From Micrasema longulum (lineage: Eukaryota; Arthropoda; Insecta; Trichoptera; Brachycentridae), in assembly GCA_022494885.1 (NCBI GenBank), contig JAGVSM010005037.1:1-64000 (forward strand): DNA of 64,000 bases, given 5' to 3'. A program made the translations under genes and the position numbers. Below, one piece after another: positions 41,950 to 53,308 of this stretch. The notes beneath the pieces are model-generated. The model ran no database searches and was not told where the DNA came from. It was given only the letters and a program-made list of their open reading frames with translations. How positions within the stretch are numbered: the first letter of the stretch is position 1; every line of letters starts with the position of its first letter.

Positions 41950-44059
41950 GATTTTAGTAACTATTTGCAAAAAAAATTTAATTATTTTTTTTTCTCTTTT
42001 TTTTCTACTTTAAAAAAATATTTTTAACAGTTGATCTGATTCTGGTGTTGATTTTTTTTCTATTTTTTTGTTTTTAAAGCATCAAAAACAAAATGAGCAA
42101 CCACAACACAATATTATTTAATAGTTTAAAACGACAAATTTGTTTTAATGCTTTTTGTTTTTTTTAATAATGTATTCATATTGTAATAACGTGTGTATGT
42201 TATGGAATAACGACTACCTATATGATAATAATACTCAATAATAATCTCATATTACTATTTCCTCTTAAAGCAATATTTCATATCTTAGTTTATTCCATAT
42301 ATCAATAAGATTTAGTTCGTCCACTTATCTCCACTTTATGAGTTATCAAATACAGAACCCGCTGACAATCTTTTATGTTATTACCCCTCGCATTTTTATT
42401 CCTTTCGACCATTTTTTTCTTTCGCAATGATTGGGTTGTCTTTTATAAGTAATCTCATCTTATTTCCTCCTCAATATATCAACCACACAAATCCCCCTAA
42501 CTCGTATTTTGTTTGATGGCCAATCACATAATGGACAAACATTTAGACTTAGCGAACCTTTTTGTTTGAGTATATTTACAACATTCTTAGATTCACTTCC
42601 CTATCTGATTTATTTGTACGGCTTTCAGATTAACATAATGAGAAATTCCACTGTTTTCTAATTTATTTATTTTCTATTGGCGTACTATTTAACTAAGCAA
42701 AAATATATTTTATTTTTTTTGTGTGTTATTTACAAAGATATGATTTCTAAAGTTACATTTATCAAATACCGCGCCAAATGACTGTAATCAGTGTGTCACT
42801 TTTCAGTAGTGACGTTATGAAACGGTTGGCGTTCTTACTTTCACTGACTTGACAAGAATCTATGGAATATTGCTTTGATTACTTCATTTAGTTGATCGTA
42901 ATTTGCTCATTTCTATGTTATGGTTGTTTTTACGAACGTTTCGATTTAGAAAAACCTAGAAAGTTGACATAATCTCTGGTTGAAATGTCAAATTATAATC
43001 TTTTTTTTCTATGGTGAAAACGTTCCTTACAAGGTGCAGGGGGTTTAAAACGGAAACAGGAAATAATACACGTAGATATAAGGAGTGACGTCATTATTTA
43101 CGATTTTAAAATGAATACTATTTTTGACATTTTTTATTTATTTTTGCGTGCGTTTTTGAGATATTTCATCCTACTCCAAAATTTTTCAATATTCACGTGT
43201 ACACGAAAACATTTTTAAAATTTTATTCCGGGTCGGGCTGTAATTCCTCATTGAAAGTTGAAATTAATATTATTTAGTCTGTCTACTGAAATGATTAATT
43301 TTATGTTCGTAAAAATGAATTCTATAAAATAAATCCAACGACACCTGAATTTTAATAACACAACTTATTCCTAGCACACATATTTGCATTATCATAAATA
43401 TTCCGTGATTTGATATTAATTTACGTTTTTTTTTTTAAATTGTCTCTTAAGTTAGCTTTTACTTTAATTAGTATATAAACTAATATTTACATTAACTTTA
43501 ATGGTTTATCTTTTACATCATTCTGCAGTAAACAAAATATTTATTTTTAAATTCTTTCAATTATTTTCATTCTTCACACAATTTTTAAACCTTTATACGT
43601 AATTATAGTACAAAAAATATTTGGTTTCGTTTTGAACATATTGTTATTATTATTATATAAATCTTCAAGTACTAATAATAATTACTTTTCCGAACTTATT
43701 GCTAAAAGCAATATCTTCTAGCCAACTAAAAAACAGACTGGTCAAAAGAAGAGTTGGTCAATAATTTGGACTGAAAAAACAACATACGAGTATATATCAA
43801 AAGATACATACATAATCTTGCTAAAAAAAAATTGCTGTTTTTTTTATGGGGAGATTAGGCTTGCACATATTAACGTAAATAAAAAAACGTTGTTTTATAC
43901 TTCATTCAATTATAAGTAATGTGGAATCAGGCAATGAGTTTTTGAGGTAGAAAGAGGAACCAAGGTAAAAAAAGGAATATTAATATAAAAAAAGAAAAAA
44001 CAGTTAAATGAAGTGAGGTTCGGTTAGGTTCTAAGGATTTTAGGATATATAGTTATGTT
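41950..44059. other. 2.1 kb with no gene recognised
   Basis: AT-rich throughout, with a single TGACGTCA near 43087. No repeat match to the rest of the window was seen. Confidence 0.4.
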
Positions 44060-44455
44060 TCAGGCGAATGGTTAAATATATGTATAAATGGATTGCTAAA
44101 AAGACTAGACAGGAAGCTGAGGAATATGTTTCATATATAAGAATATAATTTTAGTTTCTTGAAAATCCTTTTTCGGCTTATTGATGTAGGTATGTTTTAT
44201 TTTTTTTTATTTCGTTTGAATTTTTACACAATTGATGTGAAAGTATGTACAATTATGTATAAAATAAATAATACGCTGACACTCTGGAACGTTCCTGAAA
44301 TAATACACTGACACTCTGGAACGTGCCTGTGGGCCAGTGGAGTAGCTACATCCATAAATAAAACAAAAAATATATTTAATGTACCGTACCTATTGTATAA
44401 ACTTTTTTGGTAACCGTGTATTTGTATTTTATTTTGGATTAAATAAATAAAAAAA
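44060..44455 (+). mobile_element. LINE 3' end, family J, copy 2
   Basis: Matches 9885-10168. The frame ends WIAKKTRQEAEEYVSYIRI and a stop near 44148. The 3' untranslated part contains a local duplication: acactctggaacgttcctga, then acactctggaacgtgcctgt, about 33 bp apart. The tail is ggattaaataaataaaaaaa. Confidence 0.6.
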
Positions 44456-45184
44456 AATAGCGAGAATGAGCGGTAACGTACGAGGACATCTAAGAAAGAA
44501 GTGGCATGACTTGGCAAACCTAAATCGTAAGTCTGGTCATGTCAAAACCAGACAGCAGCAGTAGGAAACTGGGCATCGATTTCCGGTTGAGTCTTATAGT
44601 TATGAATTTATATTGCACATTTTTTTATTATTGCATCAATCATATTTTTTTTCAAGTCAGGGATGCACCTGTTTGATGGTGCTTTAATCTTTATTCCCTT
44701 CCGTAATTCGTTAAAGTGCATTCAAATTGTATGTGATGCACGACGCAATTGCAAGATCAGGTTGATATATGAACCAGTTCATATTTGTAGGGTGTAATGT
44801 CATTATTTATTCACGAGAATGAGGACTTTGGGGTGAGGTAGTTTCAGAGTATTCTATCATCATTACCACCAAATTGTGGGTATTATTTGGGTAATTCTAG
44901 ATATTGAAAAGGGAAGCGTAGACTTGATGTTCGCATTATTTATGAATGACTTTTAGGTTTACTTACTGATAAATTATAGACTGTCTTAACATTATCGCAG
45001 TACGACGAATACTGGAAGTATTTTTTATTTATTCATTGTGTAGAGAAACCCACTAAAAAATATTTTTTTGTAAATAATATTGTACACGACTAGTTGTACT
45101 ATCCGGAAAGTTTCAAAATGTGTCTCACTTTACTCAAAGCTCTGTATCATTTTTATGTCGTTAATAAAAAATATGAACATTTAA
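44456..45184. other. no gene recognised
   Basis: The part at 44460-44590 (gcggtaacgtacgaggacat, gtcaaaaccagacagcagca) has a coding-like composition and might be another LINE end, but no firm motif is readable. Confidence 0.3.
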
Positions 45185-45525
45185 CGATTGAGATGGAGAA
45201 CATTTGAGAGAAGGTAATATGGAGATCTAGGCATTTACCGGGCTTAAACCTCGAAATTTACTCACTGTGTAACATTCATATCTTTTCAAGTTTTCCTTCT
45301 GTTGATTCGTAGATGAGATTCGACTGAGTTATTTCTTCTACATACTAGGCAAAGCACAAAAATCAGATAAAATAATTGAATAAACATATATTTCAAATAT
45401 TGACCGAATTGGAATATAACACAGTGTGTAATGTGGGCATTTACGACAGCCAATGACTAGTCATAAGTCTTAGATTAGTAAATGCTTAGACTTCCATATT
45501 CCCTTCTTTTAAATGTTTTTTTTTT
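45185..45525. repeat. FB repeat copy, both orientations
   Basis: Starts gatggagaacatttgagaga, then aggtaatatggagatctagg, then catttaccgggctta, and ends aatgcttagacttccatatt, then cccttctttt. The two ends are inverted partners, as in the 63.7 kb copy, with a longer, diverged middle. Confidence 0.6.
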
Positions 45526-45831
45526 CATTTCCCTAGCGGGTTGAAACCCATATTTTTTATTAAATTAAGAATCCTTTAACGCACTGTACTAGATAATTTG
45601 AAATAATATTTTATTTTACATAAAATGAGCAATGCTCAACAAATTAATTGATTTTAGAAGTACTTGTGCTTAACGTGTTCACGGCCTGCCTAAAATATTG
45701 TTATATCGAACTCGTTTTACTATGATATTGGCTCATAGATCAAATAATTCAAAAATAAAAATAGGGGAAAAGAATATGTATTTTTTTTTGTAGAAAAACA
45801 AGACTTTTTGATACAATTATAAATTGATTAG

Positions 45832-46172
45832 GGTCTATGAAATACTGTCTTAAAAATAAAAAATATTTGATCTTATTAGTAGCATAAAATTTTTTTTAAA
45901 TTTAAAATTCCCCCAAATACGTCACGATTTGGTTAAAATTTAAACTTTGTTCGTGACCGTTTAAATTTAAAAAGAACATCGTCACGAATCTTGGCCCCAC
46001 AATCGTCAAGGCATATTCTTAACAATTTAATTTTCAAAGTTATGTTATAAAACATTTCTCCACATTGAATTTCCACATTTATCCGTATTGATTTTGAAAA
46101 TATAATTATTTTATCTAAATCTATATCCCAAATTTTTATTGGTATTCCTAGTATGTGATAATTCCTTATTGG
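45832..46172 (+). repeat. dispersed repeat K, copy 2
   Basis: Aligns with 4512-4815: gggtctatgaaatactgt, tattagtagcataaaatttt, aacatcgtcacgaatcttgg, tattggtattcctagtatgt, gataattcc. It is about 340 bp. Confidence 0.6.
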
Positions 46173-46194
46173 CGGAGTTGGCGGTGAACCTGTT

Positions 46195-46440
46195 AAATAT
46201 TCATAATAAGAAGCTCTCTATTTCATGTGCCAGCAGTTCGTACGAACTATGCCCAGAACTCTCCACTTATACGTTTTGTTAGTGAATATAATTTGAACTT
46301 TCCCCTTATTGATCCATTTGATTGTAAAAAAATAACATTTAAAATGCGCGTCTTAAAACATACCTTTTTATCTTATACTTAGTTTCAATAATAAAGTCTT
46401 ATTTTATCTTATCTTATTTTATTTTATTTTATCTCTAATT
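46195..46440 (+). pseudogene. possible LINE protein end
   Basis: The frame 46284-46382 reads EYNLNFPLIDPFDCKKITF, then KMRVLKHTFLSYT and a stop. The closing x-x-F-K-x-x-x-L-K-x-x-x-L layout suggests the end of a LINE-type protein. It is followed by a TTATTTTATCTTA-type low-complexity tract. The assignment rests on this short pattern alone. Confidence 0.35.
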
Positions 46441-47307
46441 CTTAATATTTTTAATATATTTGTATTTTCGACACTTGACACTTGTGCAATATTTACACAC
46501 ATGTCCACTCTCATTCCAATATAACACCCACTCACCCACCCTCTCACTCACTTACATTCACACAAACACACTAGTATGTATTGTACGTGTATTTAATGTT
46601 ATATCTGTCATTGGTTTTATTCTCTGTATATTTTATTTGTTGTATTTTTGTTACATATATTACTGTTGATATCCCCAATAAATTAAAATTAAAAAAAGAA
46701 GTCAAACAGTCAATAATGTACTCTCCTTATTTGTTTTTTTCCTTTATTCCATCGATTGAACGCAAACAGAAGAAGATGTCGAAGGCTCACAAACATCATC
46801 GTTCAATACGATGAAATTTGTGTATAATATTATTAATTTTTAAAATAAAATATCAATGCCATCATCAAAATGAGCACAATACCAGAGAAAATGTTAAAAT
46901 CAGACTCCCATTTAGAAAAAAAGGCAAAATCACAAAATTCAATTTATAAAAGGCAGTAAAAAAATATCATGATATTTGAAAAAACATTTATAAAGAAATC
47001 AAAATCAAAATTCAAACAGAATGTTAAGAAACTGAGCCTTACGCCCGCAATACTAACCACGGGACTACAACCCGATTCTCCTTATATGATTCATGTTTTT
47101 TACAGCAATCATTATTTTATCAAATAGTAGATAAGGTGCCTCACTGATACACCAAATGTGAGATATTTTGAAAAATGTTTCTGGACATTTACATAAAAAT
47201 TCATAAATGTCAAAAGTGGAGAACAATGAATCTTGAAACAAAGGTAGAATAGGTTTTTTTATTTTCTTAACACAATGATTTTTACCTGTTGTTTTCTTTG
47301 TATTTTT
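46441..47307. other. no gene recognised; probable polyA-type insertion end
   Basis: A C-rich stretch (acacccactcacccaccctc near 46524) leads on to ccccaataaattaaaattaa and an A run at about 46673-46697, which looks like a retroposed polyadenylated end. The rest is AT-rich. Confidence 0.35.
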
Positions 47308-47481
47308 TTTTTGCACCACAACAGGCTAGGAGGCCCAATTACAGTGGTGAATTAAATCACAGAATGCCCAGGCTTGAGAAAAATCACATTTTAATTTTTG
47401 TGTTCTCACCGGGAATCGAACCCGGAACCTTCCGTTCGTGAGTCAAGCGCCTTGACCACTACACTACAGAGGCCGCCATGA
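47308..47481 (-). repeat. SINE-E, best-preserved copy
   Basis: Minus strand: gcctctgtagtgtagtggtc, aaggcgcttgactcacgaac, ggaaggttccgggttcgatt, cccggtgagaacac, then the body up to cctgttgtggtgcaaaaaaa. The A-box-like and B-box-like parts are both clear. Compared with the 4822 and 16495 copies the head is closest to a functional tRNA, but the shared body shows it is a SINE. Confidence 0.85.
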
Positions 47482-47814
47482 TTAGTTATAAATAAAACAC
47501 TTTATGAATGAAATATATGTAGAACATTGTTATTATTAGAGCACACACTAGCATATGTTTGCCCTATTTCAGTATTCAAAATATAAATAAATAAAATATA
47601 AGAAGCAAATATAATACCTTGTAGAGCAAAAAAAAAATATTTCAAACGTCGTTTAACCTTTATCGTTTTCTTTTGCTTTTGGTGCTAATTCTTAAATTTA
47701 AAAAAAAAACGAATGCAGCGAATGTTAACACCGAATACCCATAATACAACTAATATTGTACTATTGGCAAAACCGCAACCGTTTAAGCAACAGCCGTGCA
47801 TTAAATTACCTCAA
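47482..47814. other. no gene recognised
   Basis: AT-rich. Confidence 0.4.
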
Positions 47815-48250
47815 CGTGTATAGATATTCCGTTGTCTGGCTCGATCCATCACCTTCAGCCCTCTACATACAGGCGGTATGGGGTACCCCGTTGGCCGGCC
47901 CCATTCTGCACGCCGGGGTACCGAGATACTGATAGATGTGACAGGACACGGGAATAACGTGTCCGTGATGAATGCGATCTTTATCCTGTAGATAGGGTTT
48001 ACGGCAAATAATGCAGATAGTGTTTACAAACACATAGAGCTAGGCGGAAAAAGTGCGGTTAATAGCCGCGCGGTTCTTATTTACTTAAGCGTCTTTATAT
48101 TCCTCCACACTTGCCCTCGATTTGGATATCGTGCTTTTGCCGTTGCCGGCCCCTCTGCTTTAAACCAATTGCCTTAAAACTTACGAATCATCAACAGTCT
48201 CAGTCAATTCAGATCCCTACTAAAATCTCACTTCTTTAGATTACAATGAA
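47815..48250 (+). pseudogene. CR1/L2-type LINE RT C-terminus, relic
   Basis: The plus frame 48115-48249 reads PRFGYRAFAVAGPSALNQLP, one TAA stop, NLRIINSLSQFRSLLKSHFF, then RLQ and a stop. R-A-F-x-V-A-G-P-x-x-x-N-x-L-P-x-x-(L)-R...F-R-x-x-L-K-x-H-F-F is the standard CR1/L2 RT ending. The 300 bp upstream are GC-richer than the window (gtaccccgttggccggcccc) but no further RT block reads in any frame, so they may be unrelated. Confidence 0.7.
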
Positions 48251-48735
48251 AGCATCCACCCCTTTCCCGAAACTGTTCATAAAGACTTGAGTCTTTCTTC
48301 AGTTTCGCATATCAATATCATTTTTTGAAAACTAATTAAGCGAAAATTTAATATATCTTTACAATCAAACCGCGAAAATAACAAAACTAATAAACTTTAA
48401 AAACTTTCATCGTATCCCTCACTGCAGTATTGTCAGTTTGTGATCAATCAAATACACATGGTCAGCACAATCACCTTTTTCTAATTTCCCAGTATGGCAG
48501 TGGAGGAATACAGTGTTAGTTCCGAATTGAGACCGCGGCCGCACGCTCCAGATCCCGCATCGGAAAGGAAGAAGAACGTAGTAATTCAAACAAATCAATC
48601 AACGACACGAAACCCAAATACATATAGGAAACATTAGAATAATTTGCCCTATACAACTTCTTTAGATTATCATACCCTCAATTTTAAATCAGAAAATATA
48701 ATATAATAATAATATAATGTAAGTTTAAGTATACA
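48251..48735. other. no gene recognised
   Basis: Probably the untranslated part of the preceding LINE in its first portion. A GC patch at 48530-48565 (gaccgcggccgcacgctcca) is unexplained. Confidence 0.35.
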
Positions 48736-48790
48736 ATTTTCAAGCGCCCTTGGGGTAATTTTTCACAAAAATAACACTATAAAAATCAGC
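48736..48790 (+). mobile_element. L2-type LINE 3' end fragment
   Basis: The string caagcgcccttggggtaatt, then tcacaaaaataacactat, parallels the 3' end at 16082-16135 and, inverted, 34685-34725. It could be the true end of the RT fragment at 48115, about 490 bp upstream. Confidence 0.45.
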
Positions 48791-49439
48791 CAAATATTTT
48801 TTTAAATATAATAGTTGAGAAACTGCGTACTCGCATCAAACTCAAGCCGACTAAACTACTCATAAATGAGTAGTTTCACGTTTTGGCCATTAGTTACTCT
48901 GTAAACGTTGCTTAGTATGCAACTTCCGATTTGAATTCAACTACGCCGTGCTGTATCGTTTTTAAGTATCAAAATACTGCTGGGATTAAATGGGAATACG
49001 GTGGGATCACACTTCATGTGTAAGTAGCGAATTCACAAATAATATTATTTCAGAATACTATTATTTTACTATCTGTCAGATTGTGAAATGAAACAAGATG
49101 GACATTTTGTTAATATTGCCAGGGTAGTTGAATTTTTTACCCGGATTTCTATTAATTAGACTTAGAATAATATTAAACGATTTTATTTACTTTATTACTT
49201 AATGATTATTTAATGTTTTTTTTACGTTTGTTACGTTTGTCTAATAAAAGTACCTGTTTTTTTTACAGTCCAGTCAGTAAAAAAAGGTACATGTTAAGCT
49301 GGCAAATTCTCAGCTTATTGCAAAGTGCTTTTACTTGTTCTTCCCAGTTTAATGTGGAATCTATAATATTTATATGGCGTGAATAGAGAGCGATCAACAC
49401 GCTTATTCTGTCGCAATTTCGTTCTCAAAACTCTAAACT
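48791..49439. other. no gene recognised
   Basis: AT-rich. A short inverted pair (gactaaactactcataaatg, then agtagtttcacg) lies near 48850. Confidence 0.4.
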
Positions 49440-49520
49440 GTATTTTACTCTTGTTCCCTCTCATACGATACGAATGAATTTATGAAACGAATTAGTTACA
49501 GCATAAGGCCGCAATCGTTT
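49440..49520 (+). repeat. dispersed repeat N, copy 2
   Basis: Resembles 19915-20015: ctctcatacgatacgaatga, then atttatgaaacgaa, then agcataaggccg. Confidence 0.4.
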
Positions 49521-49660
49521 TGCGGAGACTTCGCGTTTGGATTTGTATCATCATCATGGATCGCTTTGACACTGAACTTAAAATTTCTTCCATGATATAT
49601 TCAAGCAATGTATAAAATGATTCAATCGAAATACCAACAAGTTCATGGGTAATCTATTTA

Positions 49661-49715
49661 ATCGGGTTGTGGTTGTTACGGATCATAGGTCCGAAGTACG
49701 AACCTTACTCTAACC
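49661..49715 (+). repeat. SINE-A, 5' half, split by a hAT element
   Basis: atcgggttgtgg, a small deletion of the A-box region, then ggatcataggtccgaagtac, then gaaccttactctaacc. It ends in the 8-bp target copy ctctaacc (49708-49715). Confidence 0.75.
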
Positions 49716-50381
49716 CAGTGACTCCCAGAGTGGTCTATATCGACCCCCAGGGGTCTATGACAACCTGCAAGAGGTCTACGTCAACGAAAAAAAAATTGGG
49801 GGTCCATGAAATGAAAATGGGGTCCACGATAGTGCATCTTAACATACACTGATAGTACTTCTGTACTTCTGGCTGCAAAAAAACATACCCGTTACTTATC
49901 CTGTATTACGGAATATAGCGAGGAAATTTTTAATTTCCTTTCCATCGTCATACCTAGTGGAAAGGGCGTTCAGCGCTGTTACCAATCTCCTAACGAAAAA
50001 AAAACAGACTGGACATCATTGGCCGAGGAGATTTAAGATTAAACCTGACAAAATTGACGCCAAATGTTGATAATTTATTATTTATGCTTATTCATCCTTC
50101 TCACCAAAAACATTTACTTATTGCTTAGTTTATTTTATTTTTATTTTATGTTACGTTTATTTTATATATCAGGTACACAATTTTATTTTAAGTAGTTTTC
50201 ATTAAAATTCAATTAATAAATATATAAAACTTAACATTTCTTTTAAATTTATGTTTTTAACACTAAACTTCACTACAGTTAGAAATTTTTGAAAAATCAA
50301 TATCAGGTAAGTAAGGGGTTTACCGAAAACCGAAAAAACATGTCAAGGGGTCTACGATACAAAAAAGTTTGGGAACCTCTG
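49716..50381 (+). mobile_element. 666-bp hAT relic inserted in SINE-A
   Basis: The left end cagtgactcccagagtggtc and the right end, read inward, cagaggttcccaaactt form the inverted repeat typical of a widespread hAT group (consensus close to CAGNGGTTCNCAAACT). The flanks ctctaacc and ctctaact are an 8-bp duplication with one mismatch. Rejoined, the two SINE-A halves fit the intact copies with only one target copy. Inside is the transposase C-terminus, so this is an internal deletion derivative of an autonomous element. Confidence 0.88.
49861..50128 (+). pseudogene. hAT transposase C-terminal (dimerisation) region, relic
   Basis: The plus frame from 49861 reads LYFWLQKNIPVTYPVLRNIA, then RKFLISFPSSYLVERAFSAV, then TNLLTKKK. 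A shift near 50009 then gives NRLDIIGRGDLRLNLTKLTP, NVDNLLFML and a stop at 50128. The F-P-(S/T)-S-Y-x-x-E-x-(A/G)-F-S block and the following K-x-R-N-R-L...G-D-L-R-L motif are the hAT C-terminal dimerisation region, of the type shared by vertebrate SCAND3/ZBED5-like proteins and many arthropod hATs. The catalytic core and zinc finger are absent, and the single frameshift inactivates what is left. Confidence 0.85.
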
Positions 50382-50485
50382 CTCTAACTCAACTTGTTTT
50401 CCATTTTCCAATAGTAAGTTATTTACAACTCGTTGAAAATGGTCACCAAAATTGAAATATTTGGGTAAATTAAATAAACGCTTAT
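50382..50485 (+). repeat. SINE-A, 3' half, after the hAT insertion
   Basis: Begins with the second target copy ctctaact (50382-50389), then cttgttttccattttccaat, acaactcgttgaaaatggtc and aaatatttgggtaaat. Confidence 0.8.
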
Positions 50486-51045
50486 ATATTTTTTTCAGAA
50501 TGGCTCCAAACTTTAAATACGTGGCTAATTCAAGTTCTCTTTTTCATTCCAAAAAAATCATTGATATAAAACCAACAAACCAGATACATCGGCTTCTGCT
50601 GTACCAATCATAGAAATATAAATATAGACTAAAGTTAATCGTCTATTCAACTGCATCTATTCAGTTTCAGTGCTGAATGAGATCGTTAGTTTTCACCCCC
50701 CTCACAAAGCACTCCCCTCGCTGACCAATACGGGCTGAATAATGACTGTAAAGGGAGAATCTAATCATCTTTATCATCAACCATCATTAGCAATCCAAGT
50801 GGATCCGTGTTCCGGTCCAGACATTAGTAGTCCCTTGATTAATTTGGATAGGAAATCTGAAATTAATGCAAATCGTTCAATTTTTTTTATCCTGAATGGA
50901 AACATTTGAACAATATATTTTTTCACATCTAAATTTGTGTCTAACATCTAAAAAAAAATACTAATTACAAAATATTCTAAGTTTCATGATGGTTACTGAA
51001 AGGGAAAAATTGTGGTTAAATATTTAATTAAATTCAAGTAAATTG
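50486..51045. other. no gene recognised
   Basis: A less AT-rich stretch at about 50640-50830 (ttcacccccctcacaaagca, caagtggatccgtgttccgg) matches nothing here. Confidence 0.4.
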
Positions 51046-51110
51046 AACAATGTTTGAGTATATCCAATTGCTTGCAGACTGGCTGGATTTGGACATACTC
51101 AAACATTGTT
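51046..51110. repeat. mini-foldback made of FB outer ends
   Basis: Arm 51046-51067 (aacaatgtttgagtatatcc, then aa) pairs with 51089-51110 with one mismatch, around cttgcagactggctgg. The same outer sequence starts the FB element at 63584. So this is a minimal two-ended derivative with almost no interior. Confidence 0.8.
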
Positions 51111-51159
51111 AAATTAACTACCTCGTAAAAGAAGTAGTATAAAAAATAGAAAACTGTTT

Positions 51160-51420
51160 TCAGGCGTTACCTAGAAGGTGATTTGGTTCAGCCAGATGAA
51201 TCTCATCAACGTGATAAAGGTTTCAGCTCTTTTACTTCACACACAAGTCAACAGATGGAAGAGTTGAGGAAATGTGGATGTTCAAACATGGGCAAAATAG
51301 TAAATGTTACACAGTGGGTAAAGTGGCCACTTAAACCAACCAACGACAGGTCATAAGCCCTGTAAATGCCTAGACTTCCATATGCCCTTCTCAAAAATGT
51401 TTTCCTCTCTGTTGAATTTA
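51160..51420 (+). repeat. FB repeat copy
   Basis: Contains gataaaggtttcagctcttt, then gtcaacagatggaagagttg, gtaaatgttacacagtgggt, aaagtggccacttaaacc, caggtcataagccctgtaaa and tgcctagacttccatatgcc. It lies 50 bp after the mini-foldback, which may be its displaced outer end. Confidence 0.7.
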
Positions 51421-51477
51421 ATTTTAAAATGCGAGTAAATATTAGTTTACAACCTCTTACAGAATCTTATCTCTATA

Positions 51478-51735
51478 CCTACCTGTTTCGAGACGTACCC
51501 GTCTTATCCTCAGGACACCAATTACACTAACGTGCAAATTGTACTATGTATCTTCAGCAAAATAGTTACACAATAATATTTTATTTATTTAATGCACACA
51601 ATGTAATTAGTATGCTGGCGAAGAGACAAGTACGTCTAAAAACCGGTAGACATAGAAAGGTCGGTAAGTGGTTGTTTACAAATATTTACTTACATTTATC
51701 AAAATGTTTGACAGCAAAGTTAATGCTTTTTATAT
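51478..51735 (+). repeat. dispersed repeat Q, copy 2, with inverted partner
   Basis: The part at 51600-51735 aligns with 2855-2990. In addition cctgtttcgagacgtacccg at 51481-51500 is an inverted version of the gagacaagtacgtct block at 51621-51635, so this copy has both orientations. Confidence 0.5.
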
Positions 51736-52574
51736 TGACAATCCGGATTTTAGAATCGTGGATAATGTTATTAATCGTTTATTGTTAACATAAACAGTCA
51801 GTCACAAAACCATTTATTTAAAGGTGATTCGCATAATATTGTGATCAAACTTGGCATACTTAAAATAAATATGTAAAAATTCTTGGAAATTTCTACAAAT
51901 AATCTTATTGTTCAATCCTGTCTACGAACTGCTACTTAATTCAGAAAGGGCTAACAACCGGTAATTAACTTTACAAAATTTAAGTTTTTTTATAATTGTT
52001 GGTAAGGTGTCGCCTTCATAGCGCGTATGAGCCAAAAAAATCCAAATACGTTATATGGTGTTTTCAGTTCAATGGAAAAAATCGCACTTTTGTATTTGAA
52101 TTTCGAAATTGACTGCTTGCATTCGATTAAATTCAGTACCGGGAATAAATCCTCCGTACTAAAGAAAAAAACAATACCGCGTATATCAAAGCCAATACAG
52201 CGGATGAGACGTACTCGATTTGTGTAAAGGCAATACAGCGAATTAGCGTAACTGCCATTTTAACTGCCACAATCAACAATTAAGTATGTACAAACGCGAT
52301 TGTAAAAATAGTTTTTTTAATTTAAATCAACAACACAAAATAAACTGCATTTAATTATTTTTTTTACGAAATTGAAAGGTTTTTTTACCCCTCCAGAACA
52401 TTTTGAAAAAATTGTTCATCCGCGGTAATGAACTTACGTTGACGATATTATATTGTTTTTTGTGACGATAATAGTATTTTTTTAAAAAACTTTTACGTAA
52501 CTCTTGTGCGGCTGTGATGTCAGATGTAACACTAGTATACATACGAAACAGGCTGATTTAAAAAATATATATAT
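51736..52574. other. no gene recognised
   Basis: AT-rich. The frame at 52027-52227 lacks motifs. Confidence 0.4.
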
Positions 52575-52930
52575 ACATATATATTGTAGACCCCCGTATT
52601 TAGTAGCCTTACGTGTCATGTACAAGGCTAAGGTACTCGGAAAAATCGTTTTAATTTGTCCTGGAAATGGTATGTTCGATCACTGATTTTGGTTTATTTT
52701 GTTAATTGTTGCAGTGTGGATATCTGTTAAGGATATTCCATCTTTCCTGCATTCTGCTTCAAGATTATGGCGTTGTAAACTGAAAAATGGGCACTTAAAT
52801 AACAGATGTTTGATACCCTGTGAAGAAATATCATCGCATGGACAATTAGTCATCATTCCTTAATTTAAATCCATATAGGTAACTTCTCATAGCTCCGTGT
52901 CCGGTAAAAAATTAAGTCTTTTCGAAAATA
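52575..52930 (-). pseudogene. RNase H-bearing LINE, C-terminal zinc-like motif and 3' end, relic
   Basis: Minus strand: TGHGAMRSYLYGFKLRND, a shift, CPCDDISSQGIKHLLFKCP, FFSLQRHNLEAECRKDGISL, then 3' sequence with ggctactaaatacgggggtc near 52605-52585. T-G-H-G-x-x-x-x-Y-L-x-x-F followed by C-x-C...H...C is the C-terminal zinc-finger-like region of R1/I-group LINEs. The same motifs occur at 54.1 kb, but the two protein remnants differ by much more than a recent duplication would. Confidence 0.75.
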
Positions 52931-53094
52931 CAGGGCTGATATATGTGTCTTATTTTTTAAAATTATGATGTATTTTTTGCAATCTTCAAATGTAAATTTT
53001 CACACCGGATTTGGAAAGTAAAATTTGTATCACTATGCTGGCTTTTAAAACAAAAAAAAATTACTCTTGCTCCGCGAAGAATTAATGTTTTTTT
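52931..53094. other. no gene recognised
   Basis: AT-rich gap that may hold diverged LINE sequence upstream (in minus sense) of 52930. Confidence 0.3.
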
Positions 53095-53308
53095 TTACGG
53101 AATAACCCGGTAAACCTCTATTAAGAGGCTTGTCCACAGGTTGGAAAGAGGGGATATGGAAGGAGGTAATGAAATATACACTACAACACCCGACCATTGA
53201 AAAAAAATATTTCTTGGATTTCCTGCTCTCGCACTGGCGGGAATCGAACCCGCGACGCCTGTTTCACAGTTGGCTGTCTAACCAACTGCGCCACAGCGCC
53301 TGTCAGCA
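53095..53308 (-). repeat. SINE-F, complete copy with tRNA-like head
   Basis: Minus strand: aggcgctgtggcgcagttgg, ttagacagccaactgtgaaa, caggcgtcgcgggttcgatt, cccgccagtgc. A and B boxes are clear. The body follows (aaatccaagaaatatttttt, ttacctccttccatatcccc, ctcttaatagaggtttaccg) and an A-run end near 53091. The fold resembles a tRNA, but the body is shared with 4003-4182. Confidence 0.85.

Noticed and set aside
44224..44517. 97-codon minus-strand frame
   Set aside because: Antisense to the 3' untranslated region of LINE family J, including its local duplication.
47400..47475. Free-standing tRNA gene on the minus strand
   Set aside because: The same body follows the tRNA-like part at 4.8 and 16.5 kb, so it belongs to SINE-E.
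53228..53306. Free-standing tRNA gene on the minus strand
   Set aside because: Good A and B boxes, but the downstream body is shared with another copy at 4.0 kb, so it is a SINE head. The D stem does not pair well.
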